Below are positions 44,223 to 54,622 of a stretch of DNA of 64,000 nt, piece after piece. The stretch lies in assembly GCA_030512335.1 (NCBI GenBank), contig JAULSU010000005.1, positions 3,472,001 to 3,536,000 on the forward strand, in the 5' to 3' direction. Each line of letters starts with the position of its first letter. Positions within the stretch are counted from its first letter, which is position 1. This DNA is from Immersiella caudata (lineage: Eukaryota; Ascomycota; Sordariomycetes; Sordariales; Lasiosphaeriaceae). The notes below the pieces were generated by a model, which saw nothing but the letters and a program-made list of their open reading frames with translations, was not told the origin of the DNA and made no database searches. Made by a program: the position numbers and the translations under genes.

Positions 44223-46000
44223 AGCCCGGCCCAGCAAGGCTTGGGCGGGGGCTCAGTAATCATTCGCTTTTGACGACAAAGGCTTGCCGGGTTGTCAACT
44301 ATCTCAACTACTCTCAACGCCTACTTTTGGTCCCCAGACCAGCCACTTAATACCTCGGCAGGAAACAGTTCATGACAACATGGGCCAGGAACATCTTAAC
44401 GTGTGATTTTATAATAAAGACGGTCAGGACCGGCGTGGACTCATTAATGATACCGGCCAACATCTCTCGGCAACAAATCTGGCGGCGCTTTGCTTCAAAG
44501 TTTCTTTTTTTTGGCACACCATGCCGTGGCATACGGTGCCTCTTGGTGACGGATGGCTCTCTTCTCTTATGTTTCGTCTAGACTGGCAAACCAGGTGGTC
44601 TTCCCTCGCCGTGGGGAATGCTTTTTTTGTATTGATAGCATGGCTGTACGGGAAGGGAAGGCAACTATCGGAGTGGGTGTTGGAGTTTTCTGACGTCCTC
44701 GTTATTCCCCTCCCTTGTTTGCGACTTCGTTTCCTCCATTTTCGGCGGGTGGGCAGACAAAAGGGAAAAGTTTCGCTGTGGAGTTGTGGGCTGGACACGG
44801 GAGGAAGAACCTTTAGACTTGGGGCCACAAATGGCTAACCATTGCTCGATGTTATAGCACGAGAAAACCAAAAACACAGACACGGGCTGGTTTAATGAGA
44901 CAGGCTTGTCCTTTTCCCGAGCGTGACGGACGTACTTCTTCCAGCTGCGGCTGCATGCATTATTGGCTCGGGCCTGGTCTTGACAAGTGGCGGTCGATGA
45001 GGCCGGTGCTTCCCCTCTGTGCGATTTGTCGTGTCGTCGGTCGTTTCACGAAACCTGCATCGACAACATATTCGGGGGGTAGCGTGGCACCTGGTGCGGT
45101 TTGCGACCGATACGGAGGCGAGAAAACCGCGACAACCCGACTTTGTTGATGATGAGTGTTGAAGCGGAAACGCGAACCCACCGAGCGATTGCCGCGAGGG
45201 GAGGCGATACGCTGGGATACGGTTACGGTCCAAGTTTGTAAGTAGTGTCTGGGGGTTGGTCAATACTTATGAATGCGAATGCGGCGGAATCACTACCTAT
45301 TTTGGTACGTACAGAACGGGATGTGGGATTTTCGCCACTTCCCGTGAGCAAAGCATGTACATGTGTGCTGCGTGAGGCGAAAAAGGGAAGTGGATGGGGG
45401 GGGGGGGCCGTACAACTAAATGGGTAGTCAAGTTTCGATGGGTTGTTTGTGTGTGTCGCATTGTTGATCACTAATCGTGGGCATGCGCTCGGGATTGTGG
45501 AAAGTGTGGAGGTGCCGAGCTGGAGTTGGTGCTTCTGGCCGTCATGGGGAGGGGTTCTCGTTTTTGGATTAGTAGGAGGGTTTCTTTCTTTGGTTTGGCT
45601 GGTAGAGTATTTGATTTATTTGCATCATCGTCGCCGCGAGGAACGGCGTGATTTTGTAATTTTTTTTGTTTACTTTGAGAGGAGGCGCTTTTTTAAAAAG
45701 AGGGGTTGAAGCTGATCAGGGGGTGTGTGCTATCCACTACGACCTTTACGAAGACTTATTTGGGAACTTTGTCCGGTTTTGCTGGGTGATTAGGAGAGGG
45801 GGTAGGGTTGCGATAAGTTTGCGACAAGGCTGTATTGAAGAAAGGAAAGGTGATCCCCTGGCGAGGGAACCCGATATCTTGGGTGGGTTTATCGACTACC
45901 AACCTGAGTTGGGATTTGAAGAGAGCGAACAAGAGGACAACAGAGAGATTACAAGACCAAGGACGGCCAGGCTAAGAACGCAAAGAAAGAAGGCGCAAAT
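44223..46000. other. Intergenic / 3' flank, no gene recognised
   Basis: 1.8 kb between the C2H2 gene and the FrnE-like gene. It is AT-richer and T-rich from 45580 to 45720. A 12-base G run lies at 45396-45407. Open frames are short or low in complexity. Confidence 0.4.
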
Positions 46001-46942
46001 ATGACCAAGTACAAGGTCGACGTCTACGCAGACACCATCTGCCCGTGGTGCTACATCAACAAAAGAAGCATCGACGCGGCCATCGAGAGGCATCAAGCTC
46101 GATACCCCGAAGATGAGTTCGATGTCGTCTGGAGACCATATATGCTCTATCCCAACGCCAAAATCTCCGGTAAGTTCTCTACCCATTCCTCTCAGCCCCT
46201 TTTCCTTTGTTCCCCAGATAGGATCCAACTAATGATACCCAACCCCCCTCCAGCGTACAACAAAAGAGATTCCTTCCTCCTCAAATTCGGCCCCTCGGCC
46301 CCAGCTATCCTCGACCGCGTCGAACGCGCGGGATCCTCCCACGGCCTAACATTCTCCTGGGAAGGCCGCACCGGTTCCACGCGCGACTCGCACAAACTCA
46401 TCCTCCTCGCCGCCTCCCAGGACGACGCCGCACCAGCCTCAAATCGCAGTCCCTCTCCCGCCTCTTCCACCGTAGGAGGCGCCGCTCTAACCCTTACCAC
46501 CACCGGCGACTCACCTCCCCCAGGTCCCTGCGCGGCACCCGCCTCATCCACCTCTGCCGATCCCCGACCGGAGTCGGTAGATGTGAATCCGCGCCCGGCG
46601 CTGCGGCACGAGGGTATAGCACACCCGTTAATATCCAAGCAGGGTGCCGTCACCGAAGCGATTCTCTCAGGGGCGTTAACCCGGAACCAGGATGTATCGT
46701 CCCGGGAGTTCCTGATTCCGATTGCGTTGGCGCATGGCCTGGCGGATACGGAAGAGGAGGTGCTGCGCTATTTGGATGGCGAAGAGGCGAATGCGCGGGT
46801 GGATGCCGAGATGGCGAGGGCGAGGGGGGAGATTGGGGTGACGGCGGTGCCGAGTGTTGTTGTGAATGGGCGGTATCGGGTCGGGGGGATGCAGGAGCCG
46901 GGTGTGTTTGGGGGGTTGTTTGAGAGGATTCGGGCGAGGTGA
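46001..46942 (+). CDS. DsbA/FrnE-like thioredoxin-fold oxidoreductase
   Basis: Cytosolic DsbA-family protein of the FrnE group, related to HCCA isomerases. The N-terminus is MTKYKVDVYADTICPWCYIN with a CPWC redox motif (Cys14, Cys17). The frame reads without stop to 46942, but 46170-46253 (84 nt) is an intron: removing it restores WRPYMLYPNAKISAYNKRDS. A second in-frame intron (46577-46642, 66 nt, GTAGAT...CAG) is possible. The C-terminal half is conserved: TRNQDVSSREFLIPIALAHG, then VTAVPSVVVNGRYRVGG with the cis-Pro loop and QEPGVF. Between SHKLILLAASQD and the next conserved block lies a Ser/Pro/Ala-rich insertion of about 50 residues that is unusual for the family. Confidence 0.82.
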   Translation: MTKYKVDVYADTICPWCYINKRSIDAAIERHQARYPEDEFDVVWRPYMLYPNAKISGKFSTHSSQPLFLCSPDRIQLMIPNPPPAYNKRDSFLLKFGPSAPAILDRVERAGSSHGLTFSWEGRTGSTRDSHKLILLAASQDDAAPASNRSPSPASSTVGGAALTLTTTGDSPPPGPCAAPASSTSADPRPESVDVNPRPALRHEGIAHPLISKQGAVTEAILSGALTRNQDVSSREFLIPIALAHGLADTEEEVLRYLDGEEANARVDAEMARARGEIGVTAVPSVVVNGRYRVGGMQEPGVFGGLFERIRAR

Positions 46943-48378
46943 AGGATGGGTTTCCTACCTTGGGGTGTTGATATCTTGCTAGATAGGTATATCTGCTTTG
47001 GGGGAATTGTAGTTTTGTTGGGGGAGATTGGAAGACGACGACCTCACCAAGCCTGTCAATTGTGATTAACTGCTCGGCTGGATTCCGACAGCCGTAAGAC
47101 AAAGCAGCCCTTGAAGTCACAGTTCCCGGAAATTCCACACCACTTTTACCAGCTGTTCTATCCAGAGGCTCTGTTGGAATCAATCGTGATGAGTAGGTAG
47201 GTAGTCGCGATTGGCAAGCTTAGTAGGGGCGTTGTCCTCCAGTCAACATGGACCACAACCACTCCGTCGGAATGATATCGTACGTTGATAACGCGGTGGT
47301 GAGAAGGCCGCCTTCGAGGACAAGGATTCTGGCTTCTGGCCTCTCTTAATTGTTAGCAATTAACAAATGCTTACCTTATATGTAGGTAGTACTTGATACT
47401 GTTAAGGAAGGTACGTGTTCTAGTTCTGTGGTGAATGCAGTGGTTGACGGATGGTTTGATCGGGGGCGGGGGGTGATGTGAGGAAAGAGAAGAAGGGCAG
47501 TAGCGAGCGGCCCCCGGCCATATTTATCACCTCGTGCCCATGGTTCAAATGGCTGGCAGTTGCCCCATGGCGTCTACCTATAAGCCACCGGCATGTACAA
47601 TGATAATGTGAGCTGGTGGCCGGCATCGCAACGTGGAGTTCGGGAGGTGACAGTGAAACTTACAGCAAGTACCCCCGAGGCCGTTACAGGGTACGCAACA
47701 TGGTTTTCTAAATCGGACAACCGTGGGTGTAGACCAAAAACATAGACGCCACAAAGAGACTTAATTACGTCCAGCCATGTAAAATAGTGGCACTGCTGTA
47801 TGCCACAGTATCAAGGTTCTGCATCCCGCCAACGAGAATGTTGGAAAAGGGTTCATATTGGAGGTCATGCTTTCCCCTCGCTGGCAACCGGTTGCAGGTT
47901 CGCCCGGAAAGGACGGATACGGATACACCTCGAAGAGTCAAGAAACAGGACATGGACAGAAGGGGTTGACTTGTGAGGTAGGTGAGCACGTCTTGCTGGT
48001 GAGTGTCGTCTTAGAACTGATCGCACCTCTCCTTACCCATCCTTGATTCTCAAGTACACCACACCAGACAGGTACAACACCTAGGTATTTTTTAATTCAT
48101 GATATTGACTGCGCTAGCTCGGTAAAACTGGCCCTCGCTGGTCTTTTGAACACCCACAGTAAAGTTTTTAAGCCAAACGACTCAGCGAGGCCTCAAATAT
48201 ACGCCGAAAGGGTTGATGATACTGTACAGATTCCCTTTCCTAAAACCCCAGTATGCCGACGGACGCCAAACACCGAGACCATCGAGTGCCATACCCTAGA
48301 GTACTGTGCAAGAAGCAAAGAGACAAACGAAATAATCAGTACTGTAAAGACAGCCACCCAGTTTTATGATTATCTTGA
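46943..48378. other. Convergent intergenic region
   Basis: 1.4 kb between the 3' ends of the FrnE-like gene and the calcium exchanger. No gene is recognised. It is AT-richer near 47350-47400. Confidence 0.4.
47346..47363. repeat. Short inverted repeat (7-bp stem, 4-bp loop)
   Basis: TTAATTG, the loop TTAG, then CAATTAA form a perfect small hairpin in the AT-rich intergenic stretch. Its role is unknown. Confidence 0.6.
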
Positions 48379-50067
48379 TTACTGGCCTGTTAGTGTAGCA
48401 AGCGGCTTGGCAATGGTGTCGCCGGGACTAGCCCAGAAGGCCACTGCAATAATGAGGTATAACCCGAGAAGCATAGCTCCCTCGAGGTAGTTGGACTTGC
48501 CGTCCTGTACCGTATACGTGACGACCATGACCGAAAGAGCGAAGGCAATTGTTTCAACTGTAGCTTGATTAGCGTGCGCCACAATGGCGATCGGGTGCAC
48601 CGCCCGGGAAAAAAACCGGCGTTGGTAACGAGGCTCAGCTCGCGCCGTTCTATCCGGCCAGGGGAACTTACACGTCTCAAAGTGCAACGTCATCGGCTGA
48701 CCAATTGCCCAGCCCAGCATAACCAGTGCAGGTGTAACCAGCAGCGCAATTTGAATGCTGGATCCAATTGCGACACCCATGGCCAAGTCCATCTTGTTCT
48801 TCACGGCAACCACGCAAGCTGTGACATGCTCTGCGGCGTTACCCACGATGGGAATCAGGATAAGGCCGATAAACGTCTTGCTGATCTTCCCCGTCGCTGC
48901 CAAATCGTCAATGCTGGCAACCATGTGGTCCGCGCAAACCGAAATGACGAGAGTGGTGACAATCAACACAATGGCGGCCGCCCACGGACTTAGGATCGTC
49001 TCCTCGTGTTCCTCCTGTCCTTCCTCTACCACCGGAGTTTGCGCCTCGGATTCGAACAGCTGCTTATGCGTGTACAAAGCGAAGTAGAGGTACATGCAGT
49101 ACAGCAGCAGCAGAATGGCAGAAGTTCCGCGAGAAAGAAACAAGATACTGGTTTCCTTGTCCTTTTCGTTATTCGTCCCCTCCATCACGTTGTACAGCGC
49201 GGCTGGAATGATCATCGAAGCCGATGCGAGTGCCATGAGAGAGCAGGTCGTCTGCGCCGTGCCTTGCGCAAAGCTCTGCTCGGCGCCGAGGCCGTTGATG
49301 TCGCGCATGTTATAAAGACCGCCGAGAAGAAAACACATGCCGAGAACGAGCAGCAAGTTGGAGAGAATGGACCCAAGCATCGACGCCTGGACAACCTCGA
49401 TCTCGCCGGCGCGCAGCGCAACGATGCTGACCTGTTCACTGCTATCAGCACATATTCGCGCAAATTGTGTGTCGAGCGCTCAGTCACATACAATCAACTC
49501 CACGGCATTGCCAAAGGTAGCGTTCACCAGCCCACCTAGAGTTTCACCCAGTCGATGCGCTATTTCTTCTGTCGCGAAGGAGAGCACGGCGGCCAGCGGG
49601 ATAATGGCAAAGAAGTTGAGTGAGAAGACCCAAGCGGCGCCCCATTCCTTGTTGCCAGCATAGATGCCAATGGGTACGAAGACGAGGAGGGTGTTTATCC
49701 AAGCTGCATCACCGGCGCATTAGACACAAGCAAACCAGGACAAGCTCTCAGCCCGGATGCACGTACAACTTAAGAGTGTTACTTTGAACACATTCCACAC
49801 GACCGCCGGAATCCAGACTAGCGGATTATGGCTATCGGTGCCAGGCGTGCGCTTCCGGTCGAACAAGACTGCGCGCCAAGACGACTCGTCGTCCCCTTGG
49901 GTGACGTGCCCCTCGGGCAATAACGGCGTGGTCTCCATGGGACCGTTGCCGTTCTGGCCGTAGCTATGGCCGTTGCCGTTGGGCGCCGGTTGGGCCTTAC
50001 CGGTCGCGGCGCGACGGAACGTTTTGCGTACGGCGATGTTGACTGCACTTGTTAAGCGGATGAACAT
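48379..50067 (-). CDS. vcx1: Vacuolar Ca2+/H+ exchanger (CAX/VCX1)
   Basis: Vacuolar antiporter that clears cytosolic calcium using the proton gradient. Exons: 49767-50067, 49492-49703, 48672-49431 and 48379-48557, giving 483 residues. The two CAX alpha repeats are clear: ATEEIAHRLGETLGGLVNAT followed by FGNAVELI in repeat 1, and IVGNAAEHVTACVVAVKNKM in repeat 2. An acidic stretch (VVEEGQEEHEET) separates the halves. About eleven hydrophobic segments are visible. Intron 3 (48558-48671, 114 nt) has no in-frame stop and a length divisible by three; its removal restores HFETFETIAF. The cytosolic N-terminus (residues 1-85) carries the basic KTFRRAATGK segment. Secure. Confidence 0.95.
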
Positions 50068-52147
50068 GACGGCTTGCTGAGCTCGCAGATGGTATGAGTG
50101 CGCCTAGCAATGCGCGCTGCTCATGGCGATGATATATCGGAACAGGGAGGTGGAAGAGGAGGAGGACAAGCTTTGGCGGCGACGGCAGCGGGCAATTGCA
50201 TCGGCGACCGAGCACCCGAGCAAGGGGTGCTGATTGATGTTTGATCGTGTTGGTTTTGTGAGGATGGGGAACGAGGGAGAGGCGCGGCAGCAAAGGTCAA
50301 GAAATAAAAGAGATGATCACTCACACATGATTGTGGTGGTTTGAGGGTAAGAAAGGGAGACAATTTCGGGAGATGGATGGCTCTATTTGCCCAGATCAGA
50401 CAAGCATCGAGGGTGGGTGTTGGGGCTCCACCATCAACAGTTGGGAACTTACCTTCGGTGCGATCCCGCTACCGTTGCCAGTGCAAAGCCTGCAAGTTAG
50501 GTACCAGGCGTTCCGGAAAGTCCAATTGGGACTTCCTGGTGGGGGTTTGGGCGTGTGTGGGCGGATCTGGATTGCTGCCCTGCCGCCGTTTCGAGGATGG
50601 TGCGGGATCCTCGGTCTCCTGCGGTTCTGGATGAAAGGAGTCGTCAGTCCACCAGCACGGGACACAGCAGTGCCTCAACCCAACTGCAAGGCGAATAGCG
50701 AGTCACGCAGCAGACCACTTGTGATGGACAGCACTGGGATTGGGGCTCGTGAGGGCTTGCGCAGGTCCAGCTACTCACAGGATCTCCCTGTTGCTCTCGG
50801 TCCGGCGCACCTTGTTCACCGCTCACGTCGCACGATCCGCGACAGAGTCCCTGATGGTGGGATATCGATGTGACGATGAGCTTTCCCCGGACTGCCAAGA
50901 GCGTGGCAGTGAACAGAGTTAAAATGAGTGGTTGCGCGCCTTGGTATGTATGGAACTGATCGCGGCGCGCTTTCCAAGATAAGACGGCCGCCCGTTGGTC
51001 AGAGCGAATGTCAAAGTAATGTAATGTTCAAATCAGAAGCAGCAAGACGGATACGAATGGTGGAGAGAAACACGTCAGGATGGAGTTTATAAACGGGGAA
51101 GGAGGCCACCAACTGCAGCAGGTTTTGTTCATGCCCTCAGACCCCAGATCTGACGAAGATGTGGGGAGCTGGCGGTTATCGATTAAGCTGTCCCTTTCAG
51201 CTCTTCCAAGGGTCCTTCCAGGTTTTGTGATCGCACGATGTCTTTCGATCCAGTCCACTGCGTCATTACCGCAACACAGCTTTCTTCCAAGACAGCGCTT
51301 CCTGTCTCATTCGCGCGTCTTGCCGGCGACCGGCCTAAGAGTTCCATACGAGGGGAAAATTCCCGCATTCAAGCCACTTTCAGCTCTCTAAACATGCGCT
51401 TCTTGGTGACGGCAGGAGGCTTAGCAGTGAGCTCTAACTCAGCTGCCACCAAATGCAAACCATGCCCAGAACGGCTACTTAGCCCAAAGGGAGGGAGTTT
51501 CTGAGTGGTTGCCATCCAAGCTTCTGGGACAACAAGCAGTTCACAACATTGGCGCACAGCAGTTTCCCCGCCAGAAGCGCAAGCGAAGCTGGAGCTGGTC
51601 TCAGAGTCAATGACGAGATGGCCATGTCTCCCAGCGACTCAGGGATTCGACAAGCTCGGATAATGTGTCGCTCTCTTGTTTCCGAGACGAATTGGCCAAG
51701 CAACTCTGCAGCGCACCCTGCATCAGAGAGGTGGGGAAAGCAGGTTGCGTTCACGGTGGGACTTGAATCGGGAGGCCTCCAAGTCTATTGATCCCACAGC
51801 ATACTGCATAAATAGGGTTAGGGGTTTAGGCAGCTTGGCGGGCCTGGACCGCTCCACCCCGCTCCGCTGGTAGGAGACAAGCTATCGATGCAGCGACGGG
51901 CCGATATCTCCGTTGCCATCGTGAAAAGGTTTCACACGCGTATCGACCTACGTAGACGTGAGTGGCTTGGACAGACACCCGTGGAGGAATAGGATCGTAT
52001 TGAATGCCGAATGCAAATGCGTGATGCTGCCTGCTCCTGAGGGTATCCTATGCCCAATCCAACCCAAACTCCGGTCCAAGGCACCTTCGCTATGCTTTCT
52101 CAACACCGCCGAGCCAGTCATATCATCGTACAACACGGAGCGCCGTA
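50068..52147. other. Intergenic, no gene recognised
   Basis: Two kb between the start of the calcium exchanger and the 3' end of the patatin gene. Frames of 60-180 codons occur on both strands without domains. Pyrimidine-rich DNA on the minus strand at 50130-50330 probably includes the VCX1 promoter and leader. Confidence 0.4.
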
Positions 52148-53803
52148 TCAGCTGCACCCAAACTTCCGCCCCCTATCCAACGTTTCTTCGATATCCACTC
52201 CCCCTTTCGCCGCTTCTTTCATGAGGCGGTGCTTGCGATCCAGGTGCTCGTGAAAGTCCCCCCTGCTGTCGAAGAACCTGTCTTTGCACTCGTCGTGGAA
52301 ACAGAAGTAGCGCACCCCAAGCGCAAAGGTCTCCCACCGAGTCGTGGCCGCTCGGGCTCGGCGTCGGCTTACCAACATTTCCGCATACCGGGGTATCTCT
52401 TTCTGGTGATCCCCTGCAAGCCACTTCTCGGTGGCCTCCTCAATATCCCGCAGGTAGTACTTTTTGCGCAGACCCAGTCGGATGTCTGTGACTTCGAACC
52501 GATGGTAATGTATGAACGACTTTCCTTCTTCCTTGTCAATGTCCGCCTGTGATGGGGAGGACCCCATCGACGATGGCCTGCCGAGTTTCTCATAGAACCA
52601 AGCATGGTGCTCGTCCGTACCCAGACTCAACAACAGGTCAATAGGTGGTTCGCCTGGCCCGCTCAAAAGCGCTGTAATCTCTTTGAGGACCTCGAGCGTG
52701 GGGTCGCGGATTTGCTTGCTGCCGTCGACGAACTGACCGGAGCCCAGCTTGAAGGGCTTGAAGGAAGACGACCATGGCGTCGTGATGGCCTTTGCGACTT
52801 CGGGAATCGAAACCAACTTATCGGATTCCTCCTCTTCCTTGTAGGTACAGAAGGCGTATGGACGGCGCTTCTTGTGCTCCTCCACCTCGGTACACCACGC
52901 CAGAGTTTGACATTGGAGGGAGTCCTTCTTGAACTCCACCGTGTCGGTTGTGGCAACCGACTCGGTATCGTCTTGCTGGGACGAGGTCGGCGAGGAGTTG
53001 GTCGCCTGGTTGGTTGCTGAATGTGGCCGCGCCCTGGCCGTTGCCGTCGCGCTGAACTTTGCGAACGTATCGAAAAAGGATCGGGTGCGCCGTGTCGGCC
53101 AGGTTGAGCGGCGATGCAGCAGCGGAAAGTCAAGCCCCATGATGGGGGTGTCGTCGGGTAGCGGGATCGACTTGTTCTGCCTCTTGAACTCGGTGATGCA
53201 GTCCTCCACGCCCTTGCCTAGCATGCCGAGCATGATCGCGATCAGCCCGCCCACACTCGTGCCGGCGATGTAGTCAAAGTAGTGACATGGCAAGTACTGG
53301 CCCTTTCGCAAAACATAGTCCGGTATCGTGTCAGGGTCGATGCGATCGGTGTGCGCGCTGGACAGCGCATGGGGCTCAAGGGTCTGCTCGACCAAGGCGA
53401 TCTCCTTCATCAGCGCGCGAAGGATGATGAGGGACGAGTATCCCCGAATGCCGCCGCCATCGAGTGTGAGGATGAGCGTCTTCGCCCATGGCGTTGTCTT
53501 GACGGTGAGGTCTGGGGATGCCGCGGATGTCTTTTGCGAAGCGGTGACATCATTGTTGGAGGTGGGACCTGGAATGGCGATGGAGACCACGCGTTTAGGC
53601 TTCCGGGGCTGCGCGGAGCGGAGTGCGGAGGCAGTCCGGGGAGCATGTGGAGCGGCGCTTTTTAATGAGGCAGCAACATCAGTCATTTTGTGCGTCACCA
53701 AGCGGTGAACCAAAATTGTGGTTTTGTGCTCAGCGGCGATGAGCTGGTGGAGTGCTCCTCGGTGAGGAAAGGGCGTTGGGACAAATTGCGTCAGTGAACT
53801 CAA
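52148..53803 (-). CDS. Patatin-like phospholipase with C-terminal C2H2-type finger
   Basis: Predicted lipid acyl hydrolase with a Ser-Asp dyad. Single frame of 551 residues; an internal Met at 53686 (MTDVAASL) could be the true start, giving 512. The oxyanion loop LTLDGGGIRGYSSLIILRAL is at residues 113-132. The nucleophile elbow is YFDYIAGTSVGGLIAIMLG with Ser183, and the dyad Asp is in FVDGSKQIRDPT (Asp360). Residues 230-290 form a Ser/Thr/Arg-rich insertion. Near the C-terminus CFHDECKDRFFDSRGDFHEH (Cys501, Cys506, with His520/His525) looks like one C2H2 finger. There is no NACHT/NB-ARC or repeat domain, so it is a stand-alone lipase. Its 5' end faces that of the HeLo-pseudokinase gene. 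Confidence 0.88.
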   Translation of the reverse strand: MSSLTQFVPTPFPHRGALHQLIAAEHKTTILVHRLVTHKMTDVAASLKSAAPHAPRTASALRSAQPRKPKRVVSIAIPGPTSNNDVTASQKTSAASPDLTVKTTPWAKTLILTLDGGGIRGYSSLIILRALMKEIALVEQTLEPHALSSAHTDRIDPDTIPDYVLRKGQYLPCHYFDYIAGTSVGGLIAIMLGMLGKGVEDCITEFKRQNKSIPLPDDTPIMGLDFPLLHRRSTWPTRRTRSFFDTFAKFSATATARARPHSATNQATNSSPTSSQQDDTESVATTDTVEFKKDSLQCQTLAWCTEVEEHKKRRPYAFCTYKEEEESDKLVSIPEVAKAITTPWSSSFKPFKLGSGQFVDGSKQIRDPTLEVLKEITALLSGPGEPPIDLLLSLGTDEHHAWFYEKLGRPSSMGSSPSQADIDKEEGKSFIHYHRFEVTDIRLGLRKKYYLRDIEEATEKWLAGDHQKEIPRYAEMLVSRRRARAATTRWETFALGVRYFCFHDECKDRFFDSRGDFHEHLDRKHRLMKEAAKGGVDIEETLDRGRKFGCS

Positions 53804-54622
53804 CGGAAGGCGCTTGGGCGCCTGTTATTATAGGTCGAAACTCCCTATTCTAGTGTACCAATCGGGGCCTCCAAGCTGCTACAACACCGCTAGCCTCACC
53901 AAGCCACAATAGTGGCTAGACACCTGACGAAGCTAGGACTTTGAGGATCGCTTGTCGACGGCTGCCAAGCCGTGGCGATACACTTGCCCAAGCGGCGGAA
54001 TGGGATACCAACGAGGTCTAGGCCCGCCCTTGTGGCACTCGCATGCGGCCTTTCACCCACGCTCGGTTCATGACATGAGCCAATAGCCTCGTGACTCACC
54101 TGAGGCAGGTGCAGGTCAACACCTGCCCCTGATCCCCAGGTTGGATGATTCGTTCTTTCCGCAATGGTGGGCATGTAAGACCGAGTCTGCCTGTTCTCGG
54201 TAACACAATGGCTGAACTGCGCGGTGTAACGGCATGAGAGTTCCCAACTCCCAATGGCATTATGCACGAAGTTTTTACCATCGGGAATCACTTCATTTGA
54301 CATTGTTGCAAATGCAGTTTGAGTTCAGTGGGCTTTCTCTTCAGGATGCCATTGGTGCGGGGATCGCATCCTTGCCCGCAGCACCTGGGCTGAATGAACA
54401 CAGGGCTTGTGCTCTCCTGAATTGGCGCCCATTGGACGGACCGCCGTACCAACCTCGAAGGCAACAACATCTCCTAGCCTTGCATCTTGCGGCCTGACCC
54501 CTCAGACCGAGAGTCCTAGAGAATATAACTGAACGGATCCTACCACCTGGGCTGGCCAACGTCAACAAACACCACGGCACAAACAATTCCGTTTGAGGCC
54601 GTTTGTAGTGTCTTCCCTCGCC
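53804..54622. promoter_or_regulatory. Divergent intergenic region between patatin and HeLo-pseudokinase genes
   Basis: 819 bp between the two start codons (937 bp if the internal patatin start is used). No open frame of interest is present. Shared regulatory DNA is likely by position only. Confidence 0.5.

Noticed and set aside
45396..45407. G12 run near a T-rich stretch as a possible telomere-like or structural element
   Set aside because: No repeat unit and no symmetry; a simple homopolymer in intergenic DNA.
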